From: Methanolinea sp. UBA277
GTDB taxonomy: Archaea; Halobacteriota; Methanomicrobia; Methanomicrobiales; Methanospirillaceae
Length of the DNA: 31,299 bases
NCBI GenBank assembly: GCA_002499905.1
Contig: DANP01000022.1
Coordinates: 84,183 to 115,481, forward strand
Direction: 5' to 3'
The position numbers and the translations under genes were made by a program. The notes below the pieces were generated by a model that worked only from the letters and a program-made list of their open reading frames with translations, had not been told where the DNA came from and searched no databases. Within the stretch, counting starts at the first letter, position 1. The number at the start of each line of letters is the position of its first letter. Below are positions 14,530 to 21,758 of the stretch, piece after piece.

Positions 14530-15103
14530 GCTCACCACCCTTCTCCTTTTCCTTCTCCTTGGCGAGATCCTCTTCGAGCCATCGGGTGGTGCCGAGCCCG
14601 GACTGGCGCATAGTCAGACCGATCTTGCTGTCCCGTGGCTCGCGTTCGTTCAGGGACAGGGTGACCACCCGGGCCCGGATCCCCTCACCGACCGCGATAT
14701 ACCGCTTTGACTCCTGGCAGATCAGCCGGGCGTTCTTCTCATCATAGTTAATGTACTCATCAGAGATCTGGCTCACGTGGAGCATGGCATCAATCGGCCC
14801 GAGACTCACAAAGGCGCCAAAACTCGTGGTCTCCACCACCAGTCCCTCGATGACTTCCTGGAGGGTGAGCCGGAGCACGACGGCCTCGAACACCACGTCA
14901 TAGTAGACCGCCCCGTCTCCCGGAACAATCTCTCCTTCGCCCACATCGAGCACCCGGGTCACGGCGATGAAGATGCCGATTTCCTTATCGATGCTTCCTT
15001 CAAGGTGCTCCTGGAGTACGTCAAGGATAACCTTCCTCAGCTCTTCTCCAAGCCGGTGAGGGGGTACCCTCACCTTGTCTGCCAGTTTCATCCGGTAATA
15101 CAT
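14516..15103 (-). CDS. rpoE1: DNA-directed RNA polymerase subunit E' (Rpo7)
   Basis: Rpo7, the RPB7 homologue that forms the polymerase stalk with Rpo4 and binds emerging RNA; 195 residues. The N-terminal RNP-like domain begins MYYRMKLADKVRVPP and contains VVFEAVVLRLTLQEVIEG. The C-terminal S1/OB domain (about 82-165) shows VETTSFGAFVSLGPIDAMLHVSQISDEY and SKIGLTMRQSGLG. The last 15 residues are a charged Lys/Glu tail ending GGERGGR, whose codons double as the ribosome binding site of spt4. The gene follows the PIN-domain gene by 7 nt. Confidence 0.96.
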   Translation of the reverse strand: MYYRMKLADKVRVPPHRLGEELRKVILDVLQEHLEGSIDKEIGIFIAVTRVLDVGEGEIVPGDGAVYYDVVFEAVVLRLTLQEVIEGLVVETTSFGAFVSLGPIDAMLHVSQISDEYINYDEKNARLICQESKRYIAVGEGIRARVVTLSLNEREPRDSKIGLTMRQSGLGTTRWLEEDLAKEKEKEKGGERGGR

Positions 15104-15110
15104 GACCCAC

Positions 15111-15524
15111 CTAGTTCCTGAATAATGCCAGCCGCTGTCTGCCTGATAGCGATATCACCGGGATACCCTTCCCGAGCAGCGCATTCCGGAGACCCCGGTC
15201 ATTGGTTGCTACCATGCATCCATGCGTGTTCGCATAATATAGGATCTTCTCATCAACCGATCCTTTTCCACAGCCACTCTCCACCACCGTACACCGCCCG
15301 GCAAGGATGAGCGCGAAACGTGCCGCGGCCCCGTCCTTTCCCCGGGAGCCTGCAAGCCCGCGCAGTTCATCCAGCACTTCAGGGAGTATCAATGGTTCGT
15401 AGGCACCGATAAGATTTCCCAGCGCTTCAAAGATATCGAGCCTGAACTGCACCTGCGCCATCAGCACATTGGCGTCCAGCAGAACCGCTACTCGGTCAGG
15501 ACTCCCATTCCAATCAGTCGCCAT
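15111..15524 (-). CDS. PIN-domain protein (Fcf1/VapC-like nuclease fold)
   Basis: A 137-residue PIN-domain protein. Acidic residues expected in the active site are present: LLDANVLM (D18), E49 and E53 in ILPEVLDELRGL, D90 in GSVDEKIL, and D108 in MVATNDRGLRNAL. The layout resembles archaeal Fcf1/Utp24-type proteins thought to act in rRNA processing more than free-standing VapC toxins; no antitoxin gene is adjacent. The start overlaps the eIF2-gamma end by 37 nt and has a GGGAG ribosome binding site; no later in-frame start would keep the first catalytic Asp. This gene is typically wedged between eIF2-gamma and RpoE1 in euryarchaea, which supports a translation or ribosome role (inference). 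Confidence 0.88.
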   Translation of the reverse strand: MATDWNGSPDRVAVLLDANVLMAQVQFRLDIFEALGNLIGAYEPLILPEVLDELRGLAGSRGKDGAAARFALILAGRCTVVESGCGKGSVDEKILYYANTHGCMVATNDRGLRNALLGKGIPVISLSGRQRLALFRN

Positions 15525-16723
15525 CGGGCTCCCAGCTGGCGGCTTATGGCGATCCGTGACCCGACCTCAGCGCAGACCGGCCGTTTCAGGGTTACCTCGA
15601 CCAGGTCTTTCTTCGCATTGGTCACGACGCCTACCGTGACTGCGGTGCCGACAGACAGCATCAGCGGTTCATGGTGCTTCAGCGGTTCGATGGAGAGCTC
15701 GCTGGTTGCACCAACCACCCGTTCCATGAGGGTAACCTGGAACTTCAGCCGATCCCAGACCGGCGGAAGAGCCCCGACATGACCGGCGACCTGGCCGGCC
15801 AGGGCATCGCTCTTGGTCAGGGCCGGATCCAGCTTGGTGCCGATCCCGAGCAGTCCCCCGGGGGTTGCCTCAGTGACCTTCTTTGACCCTGCATTGATGG
15901 TGGTGATCTTGGTGGTGATCGGTTCCCACCGGATCTTGTTCTCTGCCTGGACCTGCCGTCCGGGCCGGACCTCGATATCGTCGCCCTCTTTGAGAATACC
16001 CCGTATAAGGGATCCTCCGATGACTCCGCCCTTGACATCACGCCAGTTTGATCCCGGTTTGTTGATGTCGAACGAACGGGCGACGAGCATGACCGGGGCC
16101 GCATCCGGATCCCGCACCGGTTCAGGGATGGTGACATCGAGAGCCTCGATGAGAGCCCCGATATTGACCGATTTCTGGGCTGAAACAGGGATGACAGGGG
16201 CGTGCTCTGCGACCGTTCCCTTCACAAACGCCTTGATCTGTTCATAGTGCCTGACGGCGTCTTTCTGGGAGACTACGTCGATCTTGTTCTGGACGATCAC
16301 CAGTTTCCTGATCCCGACCAGCTCGAGGGCCATCAGGTGCTCCTTTGTCTGCGGCTGCGGACAGGGTTCGTTTGCGGCGATCACCAGCATCGCCCCGTCC
16401 ATGAGCGCCGAGCCCGAGAGCATGGTGGCCATGAGCGTCTCGTGCCCGGGCGCATCGACAAAGGAGACCGATCGGAAGGGGACCGACTTTCCGCCGCAGG
16501 CAGGACATTCGGGCCGGGTGGTATACGCATCAGACCCGCTGCACTGCTCACACCGGTAGAATGTCGCATCGGCGTACCCGAGGCGGATCGAGATACCCCG
16601 TTTGATTTCCTCACTGTGGCGATCCGTCCACGCCTCGGTCATGCCGTATACAAGCGTCGTCTTTCCGTGGTCTACGTGGCCGACGACCCCGATGTTGACG
16701 CTTGGAATGGTAACATCACGCAA
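15488..16723 (-). CDS. eif2g: Translation initiation factor 2 subunit gamma
   Basis: GTPase subunit of archaeal initiation factor aIF2, which carries Met-tRNAi to the small subunit; 411 residues. G-domain motifs: G1 GHVDHGKT (15-22), G3 DAPGHE, G4 NKID, and G5 SAQKS. A zinc knuckle (CEQCSGS...CPACGG) interrupts switch 2 as usual. The EF-Tu-like domains II and III fill the rest. The start is an unusual TTG at 16723, because no ATG or GTG fits; the frame begins MRDVTIPSVNIGVVGHVDHG. A strong AGGAGG at 16735-16740 lies upstream, with GATC just before the start region. It opens the operon eIF2-gamma, PIN, RpoE1, Spt4, dephospho-CoA kinase and is divergent from nikR. Confidence 0.96.
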   Translation of the reverse strand: MRDVTIPSVNIGVVGHVDHGKTTLVYGMTEAWTDRHSEEIKRGISIRLGYADATFYRCEQCSGSDAYTTRPECPACGGKSVPFRSVSFVDAPGHETLMATMLSGSALMDGAMLVIAANEPCPQPQTKEHLMALELVGIRKLVIVQNKIDVVSQKDAVRHYEQIKAFVKGTVAEHAPVIPVSAQKSVNIGALIEALDVTIPEPVRDPDAAPVMLVARSFDINKPGSNWRDVKGGVIGGSLIRGILKEGDDIEVRPGRQVQAENKIRWEPITTKITTINAGSKKVTEATPGGLLGIGTKLDPALTKSDALAGQVAGHVGALPPVWDRLKFQVTLMERVVGATSELSIEPLKHHEPLMLSVGTAVTVGVVTNAKKDLVEVTLKRPVCAEVGSRIAISRQLGARWRLIGMGVLTE

Positions 16724-16744
16724 ATGCGATCAAACCTCCTTATA

Positions 16745-16769
16745 CCATTATAAATGACTATACTTATAC
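16745..16769 (-). promoter_or_regulatory. Promoter region of the eIF2-gamma operon
   Basis: Two overlapping AT-rich boxes occur on the minus strand: CATTTATAATGG (16745-16756) and GTATAAGTATAGT (16757-16769). The distal box fits a start near 16738 that keeps the AGGAGG ribosome binding site (16735-16740) within the mRNA; the proximal box would cut it off. Confidence 0.5.
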
Positions 16770-16791
16770 AAACCGGTCAGGAGCGGCAGAA

Positions 16792-16890
16792 CGGGCACAT
16801 GCCCGCCACACCACCTCAACGGAGACCGGAGACGGGGGTTTTATCATTCTTCCGGAGAAACCGCCTCCCTCATAGGGGCGGACCCTCTCC
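16792..16890. other. Structured spacer between divergent eIF2-gamma and nikR
   Basis: CGGGCA-CA-TGCCCG (16792-16805) is a perfect palindrome. Further on, GGAGA-AA-CCGCC (16854-16865) can pair with GGCGG-ACCC-TCTCC (16877-16890), a 10-bp stem with an internal loop. Neither lies in the expected transcript of the flanking genes. They could be operators, a small RNA or chance GC dyads. No gene is visible in this 282-nt gap. Confidence 0.35.
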
Positions 16891-17005
16891 CCCGGGTTAT
16901 CACTTCTGCCCGAATTGATGGCCCTTCCGTAACACTCTGTATGCGGTGATCCCGGAAAGATTAAAAAGGCGGTAAGAGTAGATCTCCATATCCGAGGTTG
17001 ACCAG

Positions 17006-17428
17006 ATGACCGTTGATACTGAACTCTCACGTATAGGAATATCGCTCCCCAAGAACCTGCTGGACAAATTCGATGAGATTATTACCTACCGCGGCTACTC
17101 GTCGCGTTCGGAGGGAATCCGGGATGCCATACGGAGTTACATCACCTACTACAAGTGGATGTCGGATGTGACGGGCGAACGGCAGGGTGTCATCACCATG
17201 ATCTACGATCACGACCAGCGCGGACTCCTCACCACGCTGACCGACATCCAGCATGATTTCATGGAGATCATCCAGGCGACGCTTCACTCCCATGTCACCC
17301 ATGAACGCTGCCTGGAGGTCATCCTGGTACGCGGGGAGGGTTCAGACCTCAAGACGCTCGCAGAGCGACTGATGTCCCAGAAAGGGGTTGAGTCGGTGAA
17401 ACTGACCACAATCCCGATCAACGATTAG
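17006..17428 (+). CDS. nikR: Nickel-responsive regulator NikR
   Basis: NikR, 140 residues: an N-terminal ribbon-helix-helix DNA-binding domain (about 5-48, RIGISLPKNLLDKFDEII...SRSEGIRDAIR) and a C-terminal ACT-like domain that binds Ni(II). The high-affinity nickel ligands are present with correct spacing: H83, H94, H96 and C102 (TLHSHVTHERCLE), matching H88, H99, H101 and C107 of the Helicobacter protein. It likely controls nickel uptake for the nickel enzymes of methanogenesis and hydrogenases. GAGGTTG at 16994-17000 is a good ribosome binding site for ATG 17006. No nickel transporter gene is in the window, so its targets lie elsewhere. The stop overlaps that of the convergent DUF2098 gene. 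Confidence 0.96.
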   Translation: MTVDTELSRIGISLPKNLLDKFDEIITYRGYSSRSEGIRDAIRSYITYYKWMSDVTGERQGVITMIYDHDQRGLLTTLTDIQHDFMEIIQATLHSHVTHERCLEVILVRGEGSDLKTLAERLMSQKGVESVKLTTIPIND

Positions 17429-17718
17429 CCGCCGCCCTCGCAGCTCTGGTCGATGTTGGCGATTGCCTCCTGGAACCCGACATCCGATATAAACTCCCTC
17501 TCCTTTTTGACCTGGTCGAAGTCTTTTTCCCGTTCCTTCTTCAGACGTGCCCGGGAGGATGCCCCCGGAACTAGCTGATCTGCCCGGTACAGGAGCCGGG
17601 TAGTGTCGATCTCTGCAAACAGATCCCCCTTCATCTGTTCGATACGGGTCACCGTGCCGGTCGTTCCGGTCCTCGGGTAGCGGACCTGCATGCCGACCGT
17701 GAGTTCATCGGCGTTCAT
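17425..17718 (-). CDS. DUF2098 family protein
   Basis: A 97-residue protein of the DUF2098 type, found mainly in methanogens and of unknown function. The N-terminal half is a small beta domain with a KOW/SH3-like look (VGMQVRYPRTGTTGTVTRIEQ, then GDLFAEIDTTRLLYRADQLV). The C-terminal half is a highly charged helix, probably coiled coil (about 55-80), ending in GGG with a lone Cys. It is transcribed toward nikR and the two stop codons overlap. Own TATA box 28 nt before ATG 17718 suggests a leaderless mRNA. The family name is from recognition of the N-terminal motif. Confidence 0.8.
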   Translation of the reverse strand: MNADELTVGMQVRYPRTGTTGTVTRIEQMKGDLFAEIDTTRLLYRADQLVPGASSRARLKKEREKDFDQVKKEREFISDVGFQEAIANIDQSCEGGG

Positions 17719-17741
17719 AGGTAGTAATGGATGACAAAGGA

Positions 17742-17750
17742 ACTATAAAG
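17742..17750 (-). promoter_or_regulatory. TATA box of the DUF2098 gene
   Basis: Minus strand CTTTATAGT, centred 28 nt before ATG 17718; no Shine-Dalgarno precedes that ATG. Confidence 0.5.
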
Positions 17751-17798
17751 GTATTTTCCTGCCCCCACTCAGCCGATGAGCTGCCATAATGCGGAGTG

Positions 17799-18776
17799 TC
17801 AAATCATCACTTTTTCCAGCTGCGTTACGGTCCGGACCGTACTCTCGCGGGGGTTTCCGTAGGGCATCCTGACCGGCTCACCGTGGAGCGCTCCAAAGAT
17901 CCCGGCCACTGCCTCTCCCAGGGACGGCCCGTATCCGCCTTCCAGCACCAGGGCCAGTGGCTGGTCGACGGCCTCCATCAGAATCCGGGTCAGGACCCCG
18001 AAGTCCTGCGGAACGAGCCGCATTCCGTTCATGGGATCATCCCCGAGCGGATCCTGCCCGGCAGAGATGATCAGGAGATCGGGTTTGAAGTGGTTGAGTG
18101 CTTCGGCGAAGACCTCTGAGAAGAGAAAGGCGTAGTCATCGATCCCGCATCCCTGCCGGATCGGGGCATTCAGGGTGAAGCCCAAACCCCTGCCCTCCCC
18201 GATCTCGTCGATCCACCCGGTGCCGGGGAAGGCATTGCTCATGTGAACCGAGCAGAAGAGGACCCGGTCGCTCTGGTAGAAGATTTTCTGGGTCCCGTTG
18301 CCGTGGTGGAGATCCCAGTCGAGGATGGCTACCCGGTCGACCTGCTCCAGCGCCCAGGCTGCGGCCACTGCAGCGTTGTTGAAGAGGCAGAACCCCATGG
18401 CCCGGTCCGGCTCGGCATGGTGCCCGGGAGGGCGGATCAGGGCGAAGCAATGCTCCCCGTCAAGGGCGCGTTCAGCTGCCCTGATGGCAGATCCCGCCGC
18501 AAGAAGGGCTGTTTCAAACGAGCCGCCGGTAACGTAGGTGTCCATGTCGATATAGTGGGTGCGGCCGAACGAGCTGAAGTACTCGATCATCCGGATGTGG
18601 CGCCGGTTGTGCACCCGTTCGAGATCGGCAATCGAGGCCTCAACCGGCCTCAGGTGGTTCACATAATCCGGGAGACGGGAGACTGCCCGGAGGAGGCGTT
18701 CCCGGTTCTCCCGGTGGATATCGAGTTCATGGACCGTGAATTCGTCTCCGTAGATTGCCGAACACCGGTGGGTCAT
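17799..18776 (-). CDS. Histone deacetylase-family zinc hydrolase
   Basis: A 325-residue protein of the arginase/deacetylase fold (class II HDAC, acetoin utilisation AcuC and acetylpolyamine hydrolase relatives). Catalytic parts are present: RPPGHHAEPDRAMGFCLFNNAAVAA with the His pair, ILDWDLHHGNGTQ with zinc-binding Asp and His, SAGQDPLGDDPMNG with the third zinc Asp, and LEGGYG near the end with the Gly-Gly-Tyr loop. It should remove acetyl groups from an amine or lysine; the substrate cannot be told. It begins 4 nt after the aglB stop, so it is probably co-transcribed with the oligosaccharyltransferase, though such a functional link is not established. Confidence 0.93.
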   Translation of the reverse strand: MTHRCSAIYGDEFTVHELDIHRENRERLLRAVSRLPDYVNHLRPVEASIADLERVHNRRHIRMIEYFSSFGRTHYIDMDTYVTGGSFETALLAAGSAIRAAERALDGEHCFALIRPPGHHAEPDRAMGFCLFNNAAVAAAWALEQVDRVAILDWDLHHGNGTQKIFYQSDRVLFCSVHMSNAFPGTGWIDEIGEGRGLGFTLNAPIRQGCGIDDYAFLFSEVFAEALNHFKPDLLIISAGQDPLGDDPMNGMRLVPQDFGVLTRILMEAVDQPLALVLEGGYGPSLGEAVAGIFGALHGEPVRMPYGNPRESTVRTVTQLEKVMI

Positions 18777-18780
18777 ATTC

Positions 18781-21444
18781 CTAGCTGATCAGCGCCCCGC
18801 TAATCACTGCCTCTTCGCTGACGGTGATCTCCCGGCCGGTCGCGGTGATGCGGTACGGGCCGGCAGCCTTCACCGCATAGGGGGTTCCCTCGGTGGAATA
18901 CGGAACGATGAACTCGCCGTTCACGCTCTCCGCCCGCCAGGTAAAGTGCCGGCCGGTGTTGGTCACGATCGGCAGTTCGATGACTCCCTCTCCTTTGATC
19001 CGGGCACCGGGCACGTACTCAAAGACCTTGACGTACCTGACATCAAAACCCTGGCTGAAGATATTCATCGGCGACTCGTGCACCAGCCGGTAGTGGCTGA
19101 GGGCCGGAAGATCCACCGTCGACTGGACGAAGAGCGAGCTCACTGCTGCTGCCTGGAATCCCGGCTGTGCCTGCCGGTTGTACTGTTCAGCTGCCGCTTT
19201 TGCCTGTGCAGAATCCATCTGGGCTGCTTTCGTGATGACGGGGTAGGGGCCGACACCCCCCGTGGTGGTGTATTCGATATAGTAGACCTGCCCGGGGGGA
19301 GTGAGGGACCCGTCGAAGTTATGGAGCCGGGCCACCGTGGTCATGAAGTATTCATCGGTGTAGGAGGTGACCGTGTTATAGCTCCGGGGATTTGCCGGGT
19401 CGTCCGGAACAAGGAAGGTCTTCTGGTAGGGAGCCACTCCCACCGAGGAATTGTACCACGTGGCCATGGCCCAGAACTTGCCGGTGGCCATCTCGATGTC
19501 GGTCATCACGTAGCGGGTTCCCTGGTGATCCGCAATCCGGTTGGTCGTTCCTTCCGACTGGGACATGAAGAAGGCTGCAGAGCCGTTGGGGCCTGATACG
19601 CCCGCCTGGAACGGGTTCGCGTTCGGGATTCGCTTGGCGATATAGGTGATCATGTGCCCGTAGTCCCACCAGGACATGACCCCGTATGCGGTGTCCGGGT
19701 AGGTAAACGTCTCCCGGTCATAGATGGTGAAGTAATCGACACCGGTCTCAGGGGTGCCGGTATTCATCCACTCCAGCGACTCCCGCCAGTCCTGGTTCAT
19801 CCGGATCCCGCCGGATGAGGCGACTTTGTACTCCGCGGATACCGAGGTGACGGCGAAGATAACCGCAAAGGCACAGATGATACCGGCGACGAGGATGTTT
19901 GCATAGTTGACCTTTGGTCGTGCAGGGGCTTTTGCAGGGGTCTTTTCAGCCTTCTTCTTTCCGGCTTCCTTCCCTTTGGCTTTGCCTTTCTCTTTTCCTG
20001 TCCCCTTGGCTTTGCCTTTCTCTTTCCCCGTCTCCTTTCCCTTCTCCTCCTTTGGTTCAGACGAAGCCTCTTCCTTCGGTTCCCTCACCGCAGCTCTCCT
20101 TCCGAGTCCAATGATGTCCGGCCAGGCCCGTTCAAGGGAGTACCCCACACAGATGCCGCCGAGCACCGCGATGTTCACTGCCAGGTAGTACTCGTACCTT
20201 ACCTGGCGGAAGGCGGCGATGATGATGAAGATCGCCCAGACGAGTACGAAGATGTGGTCAGGGCGGTACTCCTTCAGGTTCTTATACAGGAGCACCAGCA
20301 TCCCGCCGATCATCAGCAGGAACCCAAAGTTGAAGACCTCCCACGCCTCCGCAAGCGTCCAGGGACGGGCTTCCTGGATAGTGACGGCATACGGATGGAG
20401 GCCAAAGAAGGCAGTCAGACCTCCGATAAAGGTGCTGTAGAGACCCGGGACGGCAACCGCCATCATTAGGATTCCCAGGAGTGTCAGCGCGATGACAACC
20501 GCCGGGTAGAGATACCACGGTTTCCCCTTCAGGTACCGGGAGAGCGCGTACAGGATGAAGGTCCCGGCAATCAGGAGCAGGTAGGAGACCGGGTGGCCGA
20601 GCGTATAATAGTAGAGGGCAAATCCGCTGGCAGGCAGGAAAAAGAGAGAGACGAGTGCTGCTATCCCGAACACAGCCGTATTGATAACCACGAGGTATTC
20701 CCCCTGGCGGCCATGATGGAACTCGATGATGAAGAGGACGAGGGTGGTGAGCGCGGTGATGAAGGCGAAGAGGATCATGGTCGGCATGGTGAGGAAGCCG
20801 AGGACATAGGCCACGCCGGCAAGGCACGAGACCAGAACCGGTAGTTTGAGGGTTTCCCACTTCTTCAGGTCAATCGGGCTCGTTCTGCAGTAAGCAAGGG
20901 CGTAGATGTAGGCAATGCAGTAGATGGTGCTGAAAAATACCTCTGCGATATGGTGATCGAGGTAGCCGGCAAGCGACCGGAAGAAGAACTGTCCGCCGAC
21001 AACGGCTATCAGGGCAGCGGCGATCAGCCCCGCTTTCCAGTTCCAGACCTTCCTAACCAGGAAGAAGCCAACCGGGACCATCAGGGCGGCAAGGACAGGT
21101 GGTACCCAGAGCGCCGCCTGGATGATCTCTGTCCGGGCTGAAGCCCCGGCAACCAGGCAGACCGTAGCACAGATCCAGGTGAAGAGGGGTCCCCAGTGAA
21201 TTGTCTGCCCGGTAGGAAAGAGGGTCATAGCCTCAAACCACCCGTAACCCGGGTAGTTTTGCAGCATCTGCTCGATCTGCCGCAGGTGATACAGCGGGTC
21301 ATCACTCCCGACGATGTTCAGAATATCCGCGGCTCCTCCCCCGTAGAGCGGAAGTACCCGTATCCAGAGTGATAAAATCGCGAAAACCACAAGAAACGCA
21401 ATGATGATAAGATTTCTGTATCTCAGAAAAAATGGCTCTGCCAT
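18781..21444 (-). CDS. aglB: Dolichyl-phosphooligosaccharide-protein glycotransferase AglB (STT3)
   Basis: Archaeal oligosaccharyltransferase of 887 residues, which transfers lipid-linked glycans to Asn in N-x-S/T sites on the outer face of the membrane. The N-terminal part (about 1-440) holds about a dozen membrane helices with the acidic GSDDPLYHLR loop (metal and glycan binding) after the first. The last membrane helix is at about 515-533. The soluble domain carries the hallmark WWDYG at 592-596. Between the penultimate and last helix lies a cytoplasmic-type loop (about 450-510) made mostly of Lys, Gly, Glu and Ala, including a 10-residue tandem repeat. The C-terminus forms beta-rich domains. 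A purine-rich GGGGAGAG before ATG 21444 is the ribosome binding site. The HDAC-family gene follows after 4 nt. Confidence 0.95.
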   Translation of the reverse strand: MAEPFFLRYRNLIIIAFLVVFAILSLWIRVLPLYGGGAADILNIVGSDDPLYHLRQIEQMLQNYPGYGWFEAMTLFPTGQTIHWGPLFTWICATVCLVAGASARTEIIQAALWVPPVLAALMVPVGFFLVRKVWNWKAGLIAAALIAVVGGQFFFRSLAGYLDHHIAEVFFSTIYCIAYIYALAYCRTSPIDLKKWETLKLPVLVSCLAGVAYVLGFLTMPTMILFAFITALTTLVLFIIEFHHGRQGEYLVVINTAVFGIAALVSLFFLPASGFALYYYTLGHPVSYLLLIAGTFILYALSRYLKGKPWYLYPAVVIALTLLGILMMAVAVPGLYSTFIGGLTAFFGLHPYAVTIQEARPWTLAEAWEVFNFGFLLMIGGMLVLLYKNLKEYRPDHIFVLVWAIFIIIAAFRQVRYEYYLAVNIAVLGGICVGYSLERAWPDIIGLGRRAAVREPKEEASSEPKEEKGKETGKEKGKAKGTGKEKGKAKGKEAGKKKAEKTPAKAPARPKVNYANILVAGIICAFAVIFAVTSVSAEYKVASSGGIRMNQDWRESLEWMNTGTPETGVDYFTIYDRETFTYPDTAYGVMSWWDYGHMITYIAKRIPNANPFQAGVSGPNGSAAFFMSQSEGTTNRIADHQGTRYVMTDIEMATGKFWAMATWYNSSVGVAPYQKTFLVPDDPANPRSYNTVTSYTDEYFMTTVARLHNFDGSLTPPGQVYYIEYTTTGGVGPYPVITKAAQMDSAQAKAAAEQYNRQAQPGFQAAAVSSLFVQSTVDLPALSHYRLVHESPMNIFSQGFDVRYVKVFEYVPGARIKGEGVIELPIVTNTGRHFTWRAESVNGEFIVPYSTEGTPYAVKAAGPYRITATGREITVSEEAVISGALIS
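19976..20025 (-). repeat. 30-nt tandem repeat inside aglB
   Basis: The 20-mer TTGGCTTTGCCTTTCTCTTT occurs at 19976-19995 and again at 20006-20025 on the plus strand, a period of 30 nt. It encodes the repeat KEKGKAKG-x-x (about residues 474-493) in the Lys-rich loop of AglB. It looks like an in-frame slippage product. Confidence 0.8.
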
Positions 21445-21490
21445 ATGGTCTCTCCCCTTCGTATCATTCTCAGCACATGTTATGGCTGCT

Positions 21491-21503
21491 CCATTTTAAT
21501 AGT
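21491..21503 (-). promoter_or_regulatory. TATA-like box of aglB
   Basis: Minus strand ACTATTAAAATGG is centred about 53 nt before ATG 21444, giving a leader of about 26 nt that includes the GGGGAGAG ribosome binding site. Confidence 0.45.
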
Positions 21504-21548
21504 TTGGGAATCGACCAAGGATAAGTTTTAATTTTCAAAATAAGGCAA
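21502..21548 (-). promoter_or_regulatory. Bipartite AT-rich element, copy 1 (upstream of aglB)
   Basis: Two blocks recur upstream of the glycosyltransferase gene at 23015-23059. Block A is GTTTGGGAA (21502-21510), identical in both. Block B is a 22-mer at 21527-21548 with core TTAATTTTSAAAATAAG, 20 of 22 identical, itself nearly palindromic. The spacers are 16 and 14 nt. It lies just before the aglB TATA-like box, where an activator might bind. Confidence 0.5.
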
Positions 21549-21620
21549 AAATATCGGTTTTTTATGCAATCCCGGATAGGATTCTGCTCCATCACCCGGG
21601 ATAAGGATTCTCCTTCTCTC

Positions 21621-21655
21621 CTTCAGGGGTTACACCTGCCCGGGGATCCCTGAAG
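21621..21655. other. 8-bp inverted repeat downstream of the glycosyltransferase
   Basis: CTTCAGGG (21621-21628) pairs with CCCTGAAG (21648-21655). On the minus strand it starts about 105 nt after the glycosyltransferase stop (21759). It may shape the 3' end of that mRNA. The rest of this 314-nt gap holds only the aglB promoter and the shared element. Confidence 0.35.
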
Positions 21656-21758
21656 TGATCATCCACGGTGGGTTCTGTGAAACCGGAACGCAAACCGTCA
21701 TGCTCAGAGAAATAAGGAACGCCTCTTCGGTAGTCGGGTGGAGATGAATTTCTGAGAA

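Noticed and set aside
15111..15524. PIN protein as a VapC toxin of a toxin-antitoxin pair
   Set aside because: No antitoxin gene adjoins it; it lies in the conserved eIF2-gamma/RpoE1 context, which points to RNA processing.
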